Notes: a model not told the origin generated them from the letters alone. A stretch of DNA of 64,000 bases from CALNYS01 sp942490855 (GCA_942490855.1 CALNYS010000004.1:1054001-1118000); one strand, 5' to 3'; shown: positions 17,333 through 26,459, numbered from the stretch's first letter. Program-made: numbers and translations.

Positions 17333-19339
17333 ATGCCCCTCCTGCAGGCCGTCAACGTGAAACACGCCTACGGCGCCGACATCGTGCTCGACGGCGCGAC
17401 GCTGTCGGTCGAGCCGGGCGAGCGGGTGGGGCTGGTCGGCCGCAACGGGGCGGGCAAGTCCACGCTGGTGAAGATCATCGCTGGGTTGATGAAGCCCGAC
17501 ACGGGCGAGGTGCAGGTCGCGCGGGGGCGGCGGGTCGGGCACCTGCGCCAGGACCCGGACCTCGACCCGGCGGACACTGTGAAGACGGCGGCCGAGGGCG
17601 CGTTCGCGGCGCTTCGCGAGGCGCACAAGGAACTCGAGGCGATCTACGACGCGATGGCCGACGCGGGCGAAGACGAACTACCCAAGCTCTACCGCCAGCA
17701 GGAGCGCGCCGAGGAGAAGATCCACGCGCTGGGCGGGTACGCGGTCGAGCACAAGGTCGAGGCGGCGCTGCACGGGCTGGGGTTCACCGACGCGCAGTTT
17801 GATCTCACGTGCGACAAGCTCTCGGGCGGGCAGCGGGCGCGTCTCGCGCTCGCGCGTCTGTTGCTCGAGTCGCCCGACCTCATCCTGCTCGACGAACCGA
17901 CGAACCACCTCGACATCGCCGGGCGCGAGTGGCTCGAAGACTTCCTGACCAGCGAGTTCGCGGGCGCGGTGCTGATGATCACGCACGACCGGCGCATGCT
18001 CGACCACACCGTGACGCGCATCTTCGAGCTCGAGCAGGGGCGTCTGATCGACTACCCCGCGAACTACACCAAGTTCCGCGAGCTGCGCCGCGAGCGCCGC
18101 TTCACGCAGCTCAACGCGTGGAAGAAGCAACAGGACGACTTCCGGCGCCAGGAGGAGTACATCCGCAAGTACAAGACCGGGCAGCGGGCCAAGGAGGCGC
18201 GGGGGCGCCAGTCCAAGCTCGACCGCGCGAAGATCAGCGCGCTCGAGAAGCCGCTCGAGCTCGAGACGTTCCGCTTCGAGCTGCCCAAGGCCGAGCGCCC
18301 CAGCGAGGTCATCGCGGTGGCGCGCGAGGTCACGAAGTCGTACGCGCACGCCCGCGGCGAGCTGGGCGAGGACCTGGGCGAGAAGGTGCTCTTTGAGAAC
18401 CTCACGATGCAGATCCAGCGCGGCGAGCGCTGGGGGATCATCGGGCCCAACGGCGCGGGCAAGTCCACGCTGGTCAAGTGCATGCTGGGCGAGCTCGACG
18501 CGACGAGCGGCACGGTGAGGCTCGGGCAGTCGGTGAAGGTCGGGTACTTCCGTCAGGACGCGGTGGGGATCGACGACGAGCAGACCCTGACGCGCTGCCT
18601 GCACTCGCTCGTGAAGAACGACTCCGGGCTCGAGATGTCCGAGCAGCGCACGCGCGACCTCGCGGGCGCGTTCCTTTTCTCGGGCGACGAGCAGGAAAAA
18701 CTGATGGGTGTGCTCTCGGGAGGCGAGCGGGCGCGCGTGCGTCTCGCGGCGCTGCTCGCGAGCGCGAAGAACGTGCTCGTGCTCGACGAGCCGACGAACC
18801 ACCTCGACATCCCGGGCGCCGAGCGCCTCGAAGAAGCGCTCTCCAAGGAAGCGGGCTTCGACGGCACGCTGATCCTGATCTCCCACGACCGTGCGCTCAT
18901 CGACGCGGCGTGCGATCACCTGATCGTGCTCGACGGCTCCGGCGGCTCGGAGGTTTTTCACGGCGGCTACAGCGAATGGCGCGACACCGAGTCGAGCCGG
19001 GCCGCGGCCGCGGCCGAGATCGTCGCGGGCGCCAAGGCCGTGCGCGACGCGGACGAGAAAAAGAAGCGTGCCGTCGTCGAGGCAGAGAAGCAGCGGAAAA
19101 AGAAGATCGAACCGGCGTCCAACGCCCTCGCGCGCATCAATCAGAAGAAGCTGGAATCCGAGATCGAGCGCATCGAAACGCGCATCGCGGAGATCGATGC
19201 TTCGATGAACGACCCCGACGTGTGGTCGGACCCGAAGAAGTGCGAACGCCTCGGCGCCGAGCGATCCAAACTCACCGGCGAGCTCGAGCCGCTGGAGTTC
19301 GAGTGGATGCGCCGTGCGGACGAGGGGGCGGTGAGCTGA
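17333..19339 (+). CDS. ABC-F family ATPase
   Basis: A 668-residue soluble protein with two ABC domains in tandem and no membrane segments. Domain 1 has Walker A GRNGAGKST, signature LSGGQRARLALARLLL and Walker B LILLDEPTNHLD. Domain 2 has GPNGAGKST, LSGGERARVRLAALL and VLVLDEPTNHLD. The linker (about 240-300) is charged and helical (TQLNAWKKQQDDFRRQEEYI), and a C-terminal coiled coil rich in Lys and Glu follows (about 585-668). This is the ABC-F layout of ribosome-associated factors such as Uup and EttA. The ATG at 17333 begins the first strand (LLQAVNVKHAYG). Its stop overlaps the start of the globin gene (TGATG). Confidence 0.9.
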   Translation: MPLLQAVNVKHAYGADIVLDGATLSVEPGERVGLVGRNGAGKSTLVKIIAGLMKPDTGEVQVARGRRVGHLRQDPDLDPADTVKTAAEGAFAALREAHKELEAIYDAMADAGEDELPKLYRQQERAEEKIHALGGYAVEHKVEAALHGLGFTDAQFDLTCDKLSGGQRARLALARLLLESPDLILLDEPTNHLDIAGREWLEDFLTSEFAGAVLMITHDRRMLDHTVTRIFELEQGRLIDYPANYTKFRELRRERRFTQLNAWKKQQDDFRRQEEYIRKYKTGQRAKEARGRQSKLDRAKISALEKPLELETFRFELPKAERPSEVIAVAREVTKSYAHARGELGEDLGEKVLFENLTMQIQRGERWGIIGPNGAGKSTLVKCMLGELDATSGTVRLGQSVKVGYFRQDAVGIDDEQTLTRCLHSLVKNDSGLEMSEQRTRDLAGAFLFSGDEQEKLMGVLSGGERARVRLAALLASAKNVLVLDEPTNHLDIPGAERLEEALSKEAGFDGTLILISHDRALIDAACDHLIVLDGSGGSEVFHGGYSEWRDTESSRAAAAAEIVAGAKAVRDADEKKKRAVVEAEKQRKKKIEPASNALARINQKKLESEIERIETRIAEIDASMNDPDVWSDPKKCERLGAERSKLTGELEPLEFEWMRRADEGAVS

Positions 19340-19812
19340 TGGCGGGCGGTTCGTTCTCGCTCATCCCCGGCCCCCCGCAGGTGAAGCGCCCGTCGCCCGA
19401 GATCTTCGCCGCGATGGGCGAAGCCGGTGTCTTCGCAATGCTCGAGGATTTCTACACGCGCCTCGGCGCGTCGGAGATCGCCCACCTGTTCCCGCGCGAT
19501 CACGCGGAGCTGATGGAGGCGTCGGCCAAGAGCGGGGCGTTCTTCGTCGGGCTGCTGGGGGGGCCGCCGCTGTACCAGCAGCGCCACGGGCCCCCGATGA
19601 TGCGGGCGCGCCACCAGCCGTTCGCGATCACCGACTCTGGGCGCATGGAATGGCTGCGCTGCTTCGCGCAGACGCTCGAGGTGGCGCCGAAGCGGTGGGG
19701 GTTCCCCGACGAGCACGTGCAGGCGTTCCGCCTGTGGCTCTCGGAGTTTTCGGCGTGGATGGTGAACACGCCGGAAGAGAGCGCGCCGCGCGAGCGCGGG
19801 TCAGGCGAGTGA
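19339..19812 (+). CDS. truncated hemoglobin (group II-like)
   Basis: A 157-residue 2-on-2 globin. Visible group II features are the FYTRLGASEIAHLF helix region, LLGGPPLYQQRHGPPMMRAR and the proximal histidine in RARHQPFAI, with a conserved Trp near the C-terminus (SEFSAWMVN). Such heme proteins handle oxygen, NO or peroxide in the cytoplasm. It is translationally coupled to the ABC-F gene. Its last 12 bases overlap the 3' end of the convergent Bcp peroxiredoxin gene, which may link two oxidative-stress functions by chance or by antisense control. Confidence 0.8.
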   Translation: MAGGSFSLIPGPPQVKRPSPEIFAAMGEAGVFAMLEDFYTRLGASEIAHLFPRDHAELMEASAKSGAFFVGLLGGPPLYQQRHGPPMMRARHQPFAITDSGRMEWLRCFAQTLEVAPKRWGFPDEHVQAFRLWLSEFSAWMVNTPEESAPRERGSGE

Positions 19813-20271
19813 GCGCACCGCGTCGAGGACCTCGTCGGCGTGCCCGTCAACTTTTACCTTGTCCCAGCGCTGATGCACCGCGCCGCTCGGGCGGATGAGG
19901 TACGTCGTGCGCACTGCGCCCATGTACGTGTTGCCGTACATGGATTTCTCCTGCCACACGCCGTACTTCTCGCAGACGACGGCGTCCTCGTCGGCGAGGA
20001 TGGGGTAAGAGAGGTCGTGCTTGCCCGCGAACTTCGCCTTGCTCGCGACGCCCTGCGGGCTGACGCCGAAGACCGCGGCGCCCGCCTTGGTGAACTCGGC
20101 GGTGAGATCGCGGAACGCGCACGCTTCCTTGGTGCAGCCGGACGTGTCGTCCTTGGGGTAGAAGAACAGGACGACGGGGGAGCCCTTGTGCGCGCTGAGG
20201 CGGTGGGTCTTGCCGTGCTGGTCGGGGAGGGTGAACGCGGGGGCGCGCGAGCCGGGGTCGATGAGCGTCAT
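19801..20271 (-). CDS. bcp: Bcp-type thiol peroxidase
   Basis: A 156-residue atypical two-Cys peroxiredoxin. The active-site segment is FFYPKDDTSGCTKEACAFRD, with peroxidatic Cys46 and resolving Cys51, spaced as in the Bcp/PrxQ family. The length and other motifs (FGVSPQGVASKAKFAGKHDL, PILADEDAVVCEKYGVW) fit well. It reduces hydroperoxides using thioredoxin in the cytoplasm. The start at ATG 20271 is clear. It is convergent with the globin gene and lies 36 bases after the end of the next minus-strand gene. Confidence 0.92.
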   Translation of the reverse strand: MTLIDPGSRAPAFTLPDQHGKTHRLSAHKGSPVVLFFYPKDDTSGCTKEACAFRDLTAEFTKAGAAVFGVSPQGVASKAKFAGKHDLSYPILADEDAVVCEKYGVWQEKSMYGNTYMGAVRTTYLIRPSGAVHQRWDKVKVDGHADEVLDAVRSLA

Positions 20272-20307
20272 GGGAACTCCGGGGGGTCGGCCGGAGTGTA
20301 GGCGCGG

Positions 20308-20781
20308 CTAGCGGGTGATCCAGCTCATCATGGTGACGAGGGCGATGAGCGCGAGGACGATCGCGGCCGCGGCCGGCAGGAGGACGCCGTCGAGCGTGCG
20401 CGCTTTCGCGGGCTTGACGAGCTTGAGACGCCCGGCGGTCATGGGCTCGTCGGTGGCCTCGCCGCGGCGCGCGGCGTCCTGCACGATGGCGATGACCAGG
20501 CTGGCGTCGAAGGGCTCGAGCCCCATGCGCGAGGAGACCTGGAGGAGGCGTCGCCGGGTCTCGGGGGTGAGGATCGCGGCGCGCCCGCCGTCGAGGCGTT
20601 CGGCGACGCGGAGCGCGAACGCGATCCGGGCGTCCTCGAGGTCGAGCGAGGCGGCCTGACGGTTCTCGGACGCGATTGCCGCACGGCGACGCGCGGCGCG
20701 CGTAGCGTGGGTGTGCTCGTCGATCCCGACGAGGCGCAGCGTCCCCGGGTTGGCTCCGTGCAAATGTCCCACCGATGGCAT
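20308..20781 (-). CDS. small tail-anchored membrane protein
   Basis: A 157-residue protein whose N-terminal ~130 residues are soluble and Arg/Ala-rich (ASLDLEDARIAFALRVAERL, ILTPETRRRLLQVSSRMGLE). One C-terminal helix (LLPAAAAIVLALIALVTMMS) would anchor it in the membrane. The start is uncertain: an ATG at 20781 sits within a TATATA stretch that would be the -10 element of its own promoter, so a GTG a few codons later is equally possible. No family is recognised. It is divergent from the next plus-strand gene. Confidence 0.5.
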   Translation of the reverse strand: MPSVGHLHGANPGTLRLVGIDEHTHATRAARRRAAIASENRQAASLDLEDARIAFALRVAERLDGGRAAILTPETRRRLLQVSSRMGLEPFDASLVIAIVQDAARRGEATDEPMTAGRLKLVKPAKARTLDGVLLPAAAAIVLALIALVTMMSWITR

Positions 20782-20882
20782 ATATAGCACCGGCGGCGCG
20801 TTTCCCAAGCACGAATCAGCCGATAGAACGATTGGAATCGGGCGCCCGCGCAGGGGCACAAAAACCACGGGATTATCAGACC

Positions 20883-21392
20883 TTGAGCACCCCCGAAGCG
20901 ACGACGGACGAGCACCACGACGCGGACCGCTGGGCGTTGCCCGTGGTGCGGACCCCGCTGAGCCCGGACGACGTCGTCTCGCGGCTCGACCGCGCGGCGC
21001 GCCGTGGGGGCTTGCCGGGCTTTGAGACCGAGGGCGCCGGCGACTTCCGCGTCGCGGTCTTCGGCAACCCGTTCGACCGCGAGCTCGTCGCGACGATCGC
21101 CGAGCGCGACGGCGGGTCCGAGATCCGCTTCGCCCCGAGACTGCTGCGCAAGGCGCCCTCGATCCTGCTGATCTCGGTCGTGGTGTCGGTCTGGCCGGGC
21201 ATCGAGTTCGTGGACATCCTCACGCCCACGAGCTGGTGGCCCACGTGGACGTGGTACCTGCCGCTGGTGATCATCCCGACTCTGCTGATGGCGCCGGGGA
21301 TGTGGAAGAAGTCCGAGCGCGCCGCGGCGCTGCACGCGCGCGAGCAGATCGGTGTGATCGCGAAGCGCGTTGAGGGCGAAGCCGGGGCTTAG
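20883..21392 (+). CDS. small membrane protein with two TM segments
   Basis: A protein of about 170 residues if started at TTG 20883; a longer form from ATG 20775 would overlap the divergent gene's start and leave no room for promoters. A soluble N-terminal half (VVRTPLSPDDVVSRLDRAAR, then DFRVAVFGNPFDRELVATIA) is followed by two helices (ILLISVVVSVWPGIEFVDIL and WTWYLPLVIIPTLLMAPGMW). No family is recognised. Its last four bases overlap the convergent M16 protease gene. Confidence 0.5.
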   Translation: MSTPEATTDEHHDADRWALPVVRTPLSPDDVVSRLDRAARRGGLPGFETEGAGDFRVAVFGNPFDRELVATIAERDGGSEIRFAPRLLRKAPSILLISVVVSVWPGIEFVDILTPTSWWPTWTWYLPLVIIPTLLMAPGMWKKSERAAALHAREQIGVIAKRVEGEAGA

Positions 21393-22615
21393 GCCTTGGG
21401 CACGAGCCGCCCGGTCACGCGCGGCTGGAACGGGAACGCTTCGAAGACGCCGCGCAGATCGTCGAGCGTGACGGCGTTGATCTGGGCGAGGTCGTCCTCG
21501 AGGCTGACGCGCTCGCTCAGGTACGTCCACATGCGACCGAGGCGCTGCATGCGCCCGCCGGGGCGTTCGCCCGCGAGTGTGGCGCCGGTGAGGGCCTTGT
21601 TGCGCAGGCGTTCGAGGTCGCTCTCTTCGAGGGAATCGACGAGGCTCGCGATCTCGCGGCTCATCACGCGCTCGACCTCTTCGAGGCGTTCGGGCTCGCA
21701 GACCGCGAAGGCGAACCAGTTGCCGCCGCCGTCGTGCGGGTCGTAGGAGGCCTCGCATTCCTCGGCGATGCCCGGCTCGATGAGCGCCCAGTGCAGGCGG
21801 GAGTTGCCGCCCCCGCCCCCGAGCGCCTGCCCGAGGAGCGCGGCGGCGTGGCGGCGCGGGTCGGCGTAGGCGGGCGCGGGCGCCATCGTCAGCGTGTAGG
21901 CGCGGTTCACACGCTCGCTGCTGATGGTGAAGTCGTCGGTCGGGGCGGTGGGCTCGGTGTTGTCGCGGGCGGCGCCGGTGTTCTGCCAGGCGCCGCAGAG
22001 GTCGCTGATCTGCTTGACGGCGGCGTCGAAGTCGAGCGCGCCGGCGAGGGCGACGACGGAGTTGTCGGCGCTGTAGCGCTGGTCGAAGTAGTCCTGCATC
22101 GCGTCGCGCTGCATGGCCTTGATGGTGTCGGCCGTTCCGAGCACGAGGTGCCCGAGCGGGTGGTTGGGGTAGCGCCGGGGGGAGAGGTCGTCGTAGAGAA
22201 CCCAGAAGGGGTTGTCCTTGTACATCGCGATCTCTTCGAGGATGACGTTGCGCTCCTGGTTGAAGTCGTCGTCGCGGAGCGCGGGGCGCATCATGTCCGA
22301 GAGCAGGTCGAGGCAGCGGGGGAAGAGCTCGGGGAGCGTCTGCCCGTGGAAGACGGTCATCTCGGAGGAGGTGAAGGCGTTGTACTTGGCGCCGATCTCG
22401 TCGAACTCGCGGTTGATGTCGTCGGCGCTGCGCCGGTCGGTGCCCTTGAACATCATGTGCTCGAGGAAGTGGCTGACGCCCATGAGGTCGGGCGTCTCGT
22501 CGCGTGCGCCCGTTTTGACGAAGAACCCGCCGGCGGCCGAGTGCGCCGCGGGGTCGAGCTCGGCGATGATGGTGAGCCCGTTGTCGAGCGTCGTCTTCTC
22601 AAACGTGACAGCCAT
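21389..22615 (-). CDS. M16 family zinc metallopeptidase
   Basis: A 408-residue protease of the pitrilysin/processing-peptidase family. The inverted zinc motif HFLEH (residues 49-53) is intact, with the distal glutamate in LEEIAMYKDNPFWV about 75 residues later. The second half is the partner-like domain (PEGIAEEC-type region, RNKALTGATLAGERPGGRMQ). The length matches single-domain-pair bacterial members that act as dimers on short peptides. No signal peptide is visible, so it is probably cytoplasmic. It lies 31 bases downstream of thiE on the same strand and may be the last gene of that transcript. Confidence 0.9.
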   Translation of the reverse strand: MAVTFEKTTLDNGLTIIAELDPAAHSAAGGFFVKTGARDETPDLMGVSHFLEHMMFKGTDRRSADDINREFDEIGAKYNAFTSSEMTVFHGQTLPELFPRCLDLLSDMMRPALRDDDFNQERNVILEEIAMYKDNPFWVLYDDLSPRRYPNHPLGHLVLGTADTIKAMQRDAMQDYFDQRYSADNSVVALAGALDFDAAVKQISDLCGAWQNTGAARDNTEPTAPTDDFTISSERVNRAYTLTMAPAPAYADPRRHAAALLGQALGGGGGNSRLHWALIEPGIAEECEASYDPHDGGGNWFAFAVCEPERLEEVERVMSREIASLVDSLEESDLERLRNKALTGATLAGERPGGRMQRLGRMWTYLSERVSLEDDLAQINAVTLDDLRGVFEAFPFQPRVTGRLVPKA

Positions 22616-22646
22616 GTGTTTCTCCTGCTGGGCGGAGTGTAGAGCG

Positions 22647-23780
22647 TCAGGGCAGCGCCGGCATCGTTTCGAGGATCGCTCGCGTCGCGGCGGCGGGGTC
22701 GTCGGCGGCGCAGATGAAGGATGAAACGGCGACGCCGAAGGGCCTCCCGCCCGCGGCGGTCGTCAGCACGGGGATGGTTTCGGGCGTGACGCCGCTGATC
22801 GCGAGCGCGGGCGGGAGCGCCGGCTCGCGTGCGAGGTACGCGCGGAGGTAGTCGGGGCCCGAGAGCGTCGGCTTGGCTTTGGTCGTGCTGGGGAACATCG
22901 GGCCGACGCCGCAGTAGTCGGCGGCGCGAGCGGCTTCTGCTTCGTTGATATTCGACGTGGAGACGCCGATCAACAAGCGGTCGCCCACGATCGCGCGGGC
23001 CTCGGCGAGGGGGAGGTCGGTCTGCCCGAGGTGGACGGCGCTTGCGCCCGCGGCGAGGGCGATGTCGGGGCGGTCGTTGATGACGACGTCGGCTCGCCCG
23101 TTGGCGAGATCGACGAGGGCGCGGGCGCGGTCGAGGAGGTCGCGGTCGCTGAGGTCTTTCTCGCGGAGCTGAACGGCGTCGGCGCCCCCGTCGATCGCGG
23201 CGCGGGCGACGTCGGGCCACGGGTGGGCGCACAGTGATTCGGTGAGCAAGAGACAGAGGCGCCAGCCCGTGAACGGGCGCGGGAGCGCGTCGAGGAGGCG
23301 CTGCTCGAGGGTGTAGGCGCGGTAGCGGGCGGATTCGTAGAAGGCGCTCCGACTCCCTCTCCCCGAGGGAGAGGGTTGGGGAGAGGGAGCGTTGGTCGTG
23401 GCGGCGTCGGCCCCAGCGACGGAAGCGGGCGCGTCTCCCTCTCCCCCAGCCCCTCTCCCTCGGGGAGAGGGGGACAGGAGTTTGGACCATTCTTCCAGGG
23501 AACGCAGGGATTCCTGGAGGCGTTTGGACGCGGCCGTCACGACGTCGCGGGCGCTGGCGCGCGTGAGTTCGGCTTCGGTCGAGACGGTTGTGCCGACGTC
23601 GGACGCCGTGTCGCGGTGCGCAACACTCGGCGCGGCGGAGCGGAGATCGTGGCGGAGCTGCTTGAGCTCGCCCGTCAGCGCGCGGTCGTCGAGGAGGAAG
23701 CGGGCGGCGTCCTCCATCACGCGCAGGGCCTCGGCGGCGCGGTTGGTCGCGGCGTCGGTGATGCGCGCGCGGTCTCGCAC
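22647..23780 (-). CDS. thiE: thiamine-phosphate synthase with N-terminal extension
   Basis: A 377-residue protein. Residues 172-377 form the ThiE TIM barrel, which joins the thiazole and pyrimidine phosphates. The pyrophosphate and substrate motifs are clear (AVQLREKDLSDRDLL, VVINDRPDIALAAGASAVHL, GVSTSNINEAEAA, YCGVGPMFPSTTK). Residues 1-100 are a helical domain (RITDAATNRAAEALRVMEDA) found in front of ThiE in some bacteria. Between them, residues 101-143 are low-complexity (SPSPRGRGAGGEG, SPQPSPSGRG) and are encoded by dispersed palindromic repeats, apparently inserted in frame. The GTG at 23780 follows the stop of the upstream lyase gene directly. Activity is expected because the insert is in a linker. 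Confidence 0.88.
   Translation of the reverse strand: MRDRARITDAATNRAAEALRVMEDAARFLLDDRALTGELKQLRHDLRSAAPSVAHRDTASDVGTTVSTEAELTRASARDVVTAASKRLQESLRSLEEWSKLLSPSPRGRGAGGEGDAPASVAGADAATTNAPSPQPSPSGRGSRSAFYESARYRAYTLEQRLLDALPRPFTGWRLCLLLTESLCAHPWPDVARAAIDGGADAVQLREKDLSDRDLLDRARALVDLANGRADVVINDRPDIALAAGASAVHLGQTDLPLAEARAIVGDRLLIGVSTSNINEAEAARAADYCGVGPMFPSTTKAKPTLSGPDYLRAYLAREPALPPALAISGVTPETIPVLTTAAGGRPFGVAVSSFICAADDPAAATRAILETMPALP
23352..23480. repeat. dispersed palindromic repeats inside thiE
   Basis: Two units of the CTCTCCC...GGGAGAGG type (near 23353-23375 and 23434-23472), like the patch at 5330-5481. They encode the low-complexity linker of ThiE without breaking the frame. Direct comparison by eye only. 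Confidence 0.65.
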
Positions 23781-24977
23781 TTACGCCAGCGCCTGGTCGA
23801 TATCAGCGATGAGATCCTCGACGTCCTCGATGCCCACGCTGAACCGCACGAGCGAGTCGGAGATGCCCAGCATCTCACGCTGGTCGGCGGGGACGGAGGC
23901 GTGGGTCATGATCGCCGGGTGCTCGATGAGCGACTCGACGCCGCCCAGCGACTCGGCGAGCGCGAAGAGGCGCACGCGCTCGAGGAACGCACGGGACTCG
24001 GCGATCCCGCCTTTGAAGTACGCGGTGATCATCCCGCCGAAGCCGGACATCTGGCTCGCCGCGACGTCGTGCTGGGGGTGGTCGGCGCGCCCGGGGTAGA
24101 CGACGCGGTCGACCTTGGGGTGATTCGCGAGGTGCTCGGCGATGCGCGCGGCGCTGGCGTTGTGGCGCTCGATGCGCAGGTGGAGCGTCTTGGCGCCTCG
24201 GAGAGCGAGGTAGGAATCAAAGGGCGAGAGCACGGAGCCGACGGAGTTCTGGAGGAAGCGCAGGCGCTCGGCGAGCTCGGGTGTGTTCACGACGAGGACG
24301 CCGCCCACGACGTCGGAGTGCCCGGCGATGTACTTGGTGATCGAGTGCATCACGACGTGGAAGCCGTGCTCGAGCGGGCGCTGGTTGATCGGGGTCGCGA
24401 AGGTGTTGTCGCAGCAGAGGAGGGCGTTCGGGCACTTCTCGGTCGCGAGGGCGGCGACGCGCGCGAGGTCAACGACCTTGAGCGTGGGGTTCGACGGCGT
24501 TTCGACCCACACCATCTTCGTGTCGGGGGTGAGGGCGGCGCTGAGGGCGTCGGCGTCGGTGAGGTCGGTGTAGGCGACGCTGAGGTTCTGGGTGCGCTCG
24601 CGCACGCGGGAGAAGAGACGGTTGGTCCCGCCGTAGAGGTCGTCCATCGCGACGACGCGGTCTCCGGCGTCGAGGAGTTCGAGCGCGGTGCCGATCGCGG
24701 CCATGCCCGAGGCGAACGCGAAGCCGCCCTGTGAGGGGTCTTGCTCCTGCGTGAGGGTGGCGCCCTCGAGCCCGGCGACGAGGCGCTCGAAGGCGTAGCG
24801 CGTCGGGTTGTGCGAGCGCGTGTACTCGTAGCCCTTGTGGACGCCCGGGGAATCCTGGGCGTAGGTGGAGCTGGTGAAGATGGGCGGCATGACCGCGCCG
24901 GTGACGGGCTCGGGCGCCTGGTTGGCGTGGACGCAGCGGGTGGCGGGGCGCATCTCGCGCGGGTCGAGGTGGGACAT
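23781..24977 (-). CDS. cystathionine gamma-synthase/lyase family enzyme
   Basis: A 398-residue PLP enzyme of the Cys/Met metabolism family, cytoplasmic. The PLP lysine is K215 in VMHSITKYIAGHSDVVGG. Other family blocks are YEYTRSHNPTRYAFERLVAG, FASGMAAIGT, VWVETPSNPTLKVVDL and SLGGVESLIEHPAIMTH. Synthase and lyase members cannot be separated by eye. Because a cystathionine beta-synthase gene lies immediately upstream (34 bases) on the same strand, a gamma-lyase role in reverse transsulfuration (homocysteine to cysteine) is the more likely one. It ends exactly before the thiE start. Confidence 0.9.
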   Translation of the reverse strand: MSHLDPREMRPATRCVHANQAPEPVTGAVMPPIFTSSTYAQDSPGVHKGYEYTRSHNPTRYAFERLVAGLEGATLTQEQDPSQGGFAFASGMAAIGTALELLDAGDRVVAMDDLYGGTNRLFSRVRERTQNLSVAYTDLTDADALSAALTPDTKMVWVETPSNPTLKVVDLARVAALATEKCPNALLCCDNTFATPINQRPLEHGFHVVMHSITKYIAGHSDVVGGVLVVNTPELAERLRFLQNSVGSVLSPFDSYLALRGAKTLHLRIERHNASAARIAEHLANHPKVDRVVYPGRADHPQHDVAASQMSGFGGMITAYFKGGIAESRAFLERVRLFALAESLGGVESLIEHPAIMTHASVPADQREMLGISDSLVRFSVGIEDVEDLIADIDQALA

Positions 24978-25010
24978 ATCGCGTGCTTTCGCTAGGCGTT
25001 GAGGGTCGGG

Positions 25011-26459
25011 TCAGCGGTCGCGCATCAGGCGGTTGAGCAGGGTCGAACGCGGGACGAGGCCGAGGTATTCGCCGGCCGGCCCGGTCAGGTAGACCTGCGG
25101 GTGTTCGTCGAGAAGAACGGCCAGTTGGGCGCGTGTCGCGGTGTGCGGGAGCGTGGGCGGGTCCGTGCGCATGACGTCGGCGCACGGGTGGTCGAACGCG
25201 GCGCTGTCGGCGGTGAGCGCCTCGAGCATGGCGGTCTCGGAGAACTCGCCGAGCAGCTTGTCGGGGTGCGCGGGGTCGATTACGGGGAGGGCGGGGACGG
25301 CGTGGAGGCGCAGGGTCTTGAAGGCCTGGGCCGCCGAGTCCGTGGGCTTGATCGTGATGTCCTCGCGCAGGGCGTGGCGCAGGGCGAGGAGGTCGCGCAG
25401 GTCGCCCGCGGGCTCGCGTCCGAGGAGGCCCTCGTCGAGGAGGTAGGGCTCGGAGAAGATCTTGTCGAGGTACTTGGCGCCCTGGTCGCACGCGAGGGTG
25501 ACGACGGTCATGGGCTCGGTCTGCTCGCGGCAGAACTTGAGTGCGGCGGCGACGAGGCAGCCGGTGCTCGACCCGGCGAGAACGCCCTCGGCACGCAGCA
25601 GGTCGCGCGCGGCGTCGAAGGACTCCTTGTCGGTGATGGGGTACGCCGCGTCGGCGAGGTCGAGCTCGCACACGTCGGGCACGAAGTCTTCGCCCATGCC
25701 CTCGACGAGCCACGACCCGGGGGACGTTTTCTTCCCCTCGTTGACCAGCGGGTGGAGGATGGAGCCGCTGGGGTCGGAGAGGATGATCTTGGTGCTGGGG
25801 TCGGCCTCTTTGAGCGCGCGCCCGACGCCGGTGATGGTGCCGCCGGAGCCGACGCCGCAGACGAACGCGCCGACCGGCCCGCCCGTGGCGGCGCGGACCT
25901 GCTCGACGATCTCGGGCCCGGTGGACTCGTAGTGGGCGCGGGCGTTGTCGGGGTTGGCGAACTGGTTGATGTAGAGGCTGTTGGGGGTCTCGTCCGCGAG
26001 GCGCTGGGCGACGTCCTGGTAGTACTCGGGGTGGCCCTTTTCGACATCGGAGCGCGTGAGGTGGACGGTGGCGCCCATCGCGCGGAGGTGGCGGATCTTG
26101 CCCTGGGACATCTTGTCGGGGACGACGACGATGAGGCGGTAGCCGCGCTGGGCGGCGACGAGCGCGAGCCCGAGCCCGGTGTTCCCGGCGGTCGCTTCGA
26201 TGAGCGTGGGCGGGTCGCTGGCGTTCGGGTCGATGCGTCCGTCCTGCTCGGCGGCGCTGATCATCCAGAGCCCGATGCGGTCCTTGATGGAGCCGGCGGG
26301 GTTGGCGAGTTCCATTTTGAGGAACAGGCGGCACGGCCCGGTGTCGAGGCTGCGGACCTCGAGGAGGGGGGTCTTGCCGATCATGTCCAGGACATGGCGG
26401 TAGACGGGCCCGGAGGGGGTGTGGACGGGCTCGGAGGGGGCGACGGGTCGTGCGGTCAT
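25011..26459 (-). CDS. cbs: cystathionine beta-synthase with CBS domains
   Basis: A ~482-residue PLP enzyme. The catalytic core (residues ~20-335) has the PLP lysine K59 in NPAGSIKDRIG, the ATAGNTGLGLALVAAQRG block and the phosphate-binding glycine loop GVGSGGTITGVG. The C-terminal ~130 residues form a CBS-domain pair (LREDITIKPTDSAAQAFKTL; VMRTDPPTLPHTATRAQLA), which in this family binds regulatory ligands such as S-adenosylmethionine. It condenses serine and homocysteine. No heme-binding N-terminal extension is seen. The ATG at 26459 is chosen; another ATG two codons earlier (26465) is possible. The downstream gene is the gamma-lyase/synthase partner. Confidence 0.9.
   Translation of the reverse strand: MTARPVAPSEPVHTPSGPVYRHVLDMIGKTPLLEVRSLDTGPCRLFLKMELANPAGSIKDRIGLWMISAAEQDGRIDPNASDPPTLIEATAGNTGLGLALVAAQRGYRLIVVVPDKMSQGKIRHLRAMGATVHLTRSDVEKGHPEYYQDVAQRLADETPNSLYINQFANPDNARAHYESTGPEIVEQVRAATGGPVGAFVCGVGSGGTITGVGRALKEADPSTKIILSDPSGSILHPLVNEGKKTSPGSWLVEGMGEDFVPDVCELDLADAAYPITDKESFDAARDLLRAEGVLAGSSTGCLVAAALKFCREQTEPMTVVTLACDQGAKYLDKIFSEPYLLDEGLLGREPAGDLRDLLALRHALREDITIKPTDSAAQAFKTLRLHAVPALPVIDPAHPDKLLGEFSETAMLEALTADSAAFDHPCADVMRTDPPTLPHTATRAQLAVLLDEHPQVYLTGPAGEYLGLVPRSTLLNRLMRDR

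Noticed and set aside
23781..26459. A combined CBS-lyase fusion
   Set aside because: A stop codon, a 34-base gap and separate starts show two genes.
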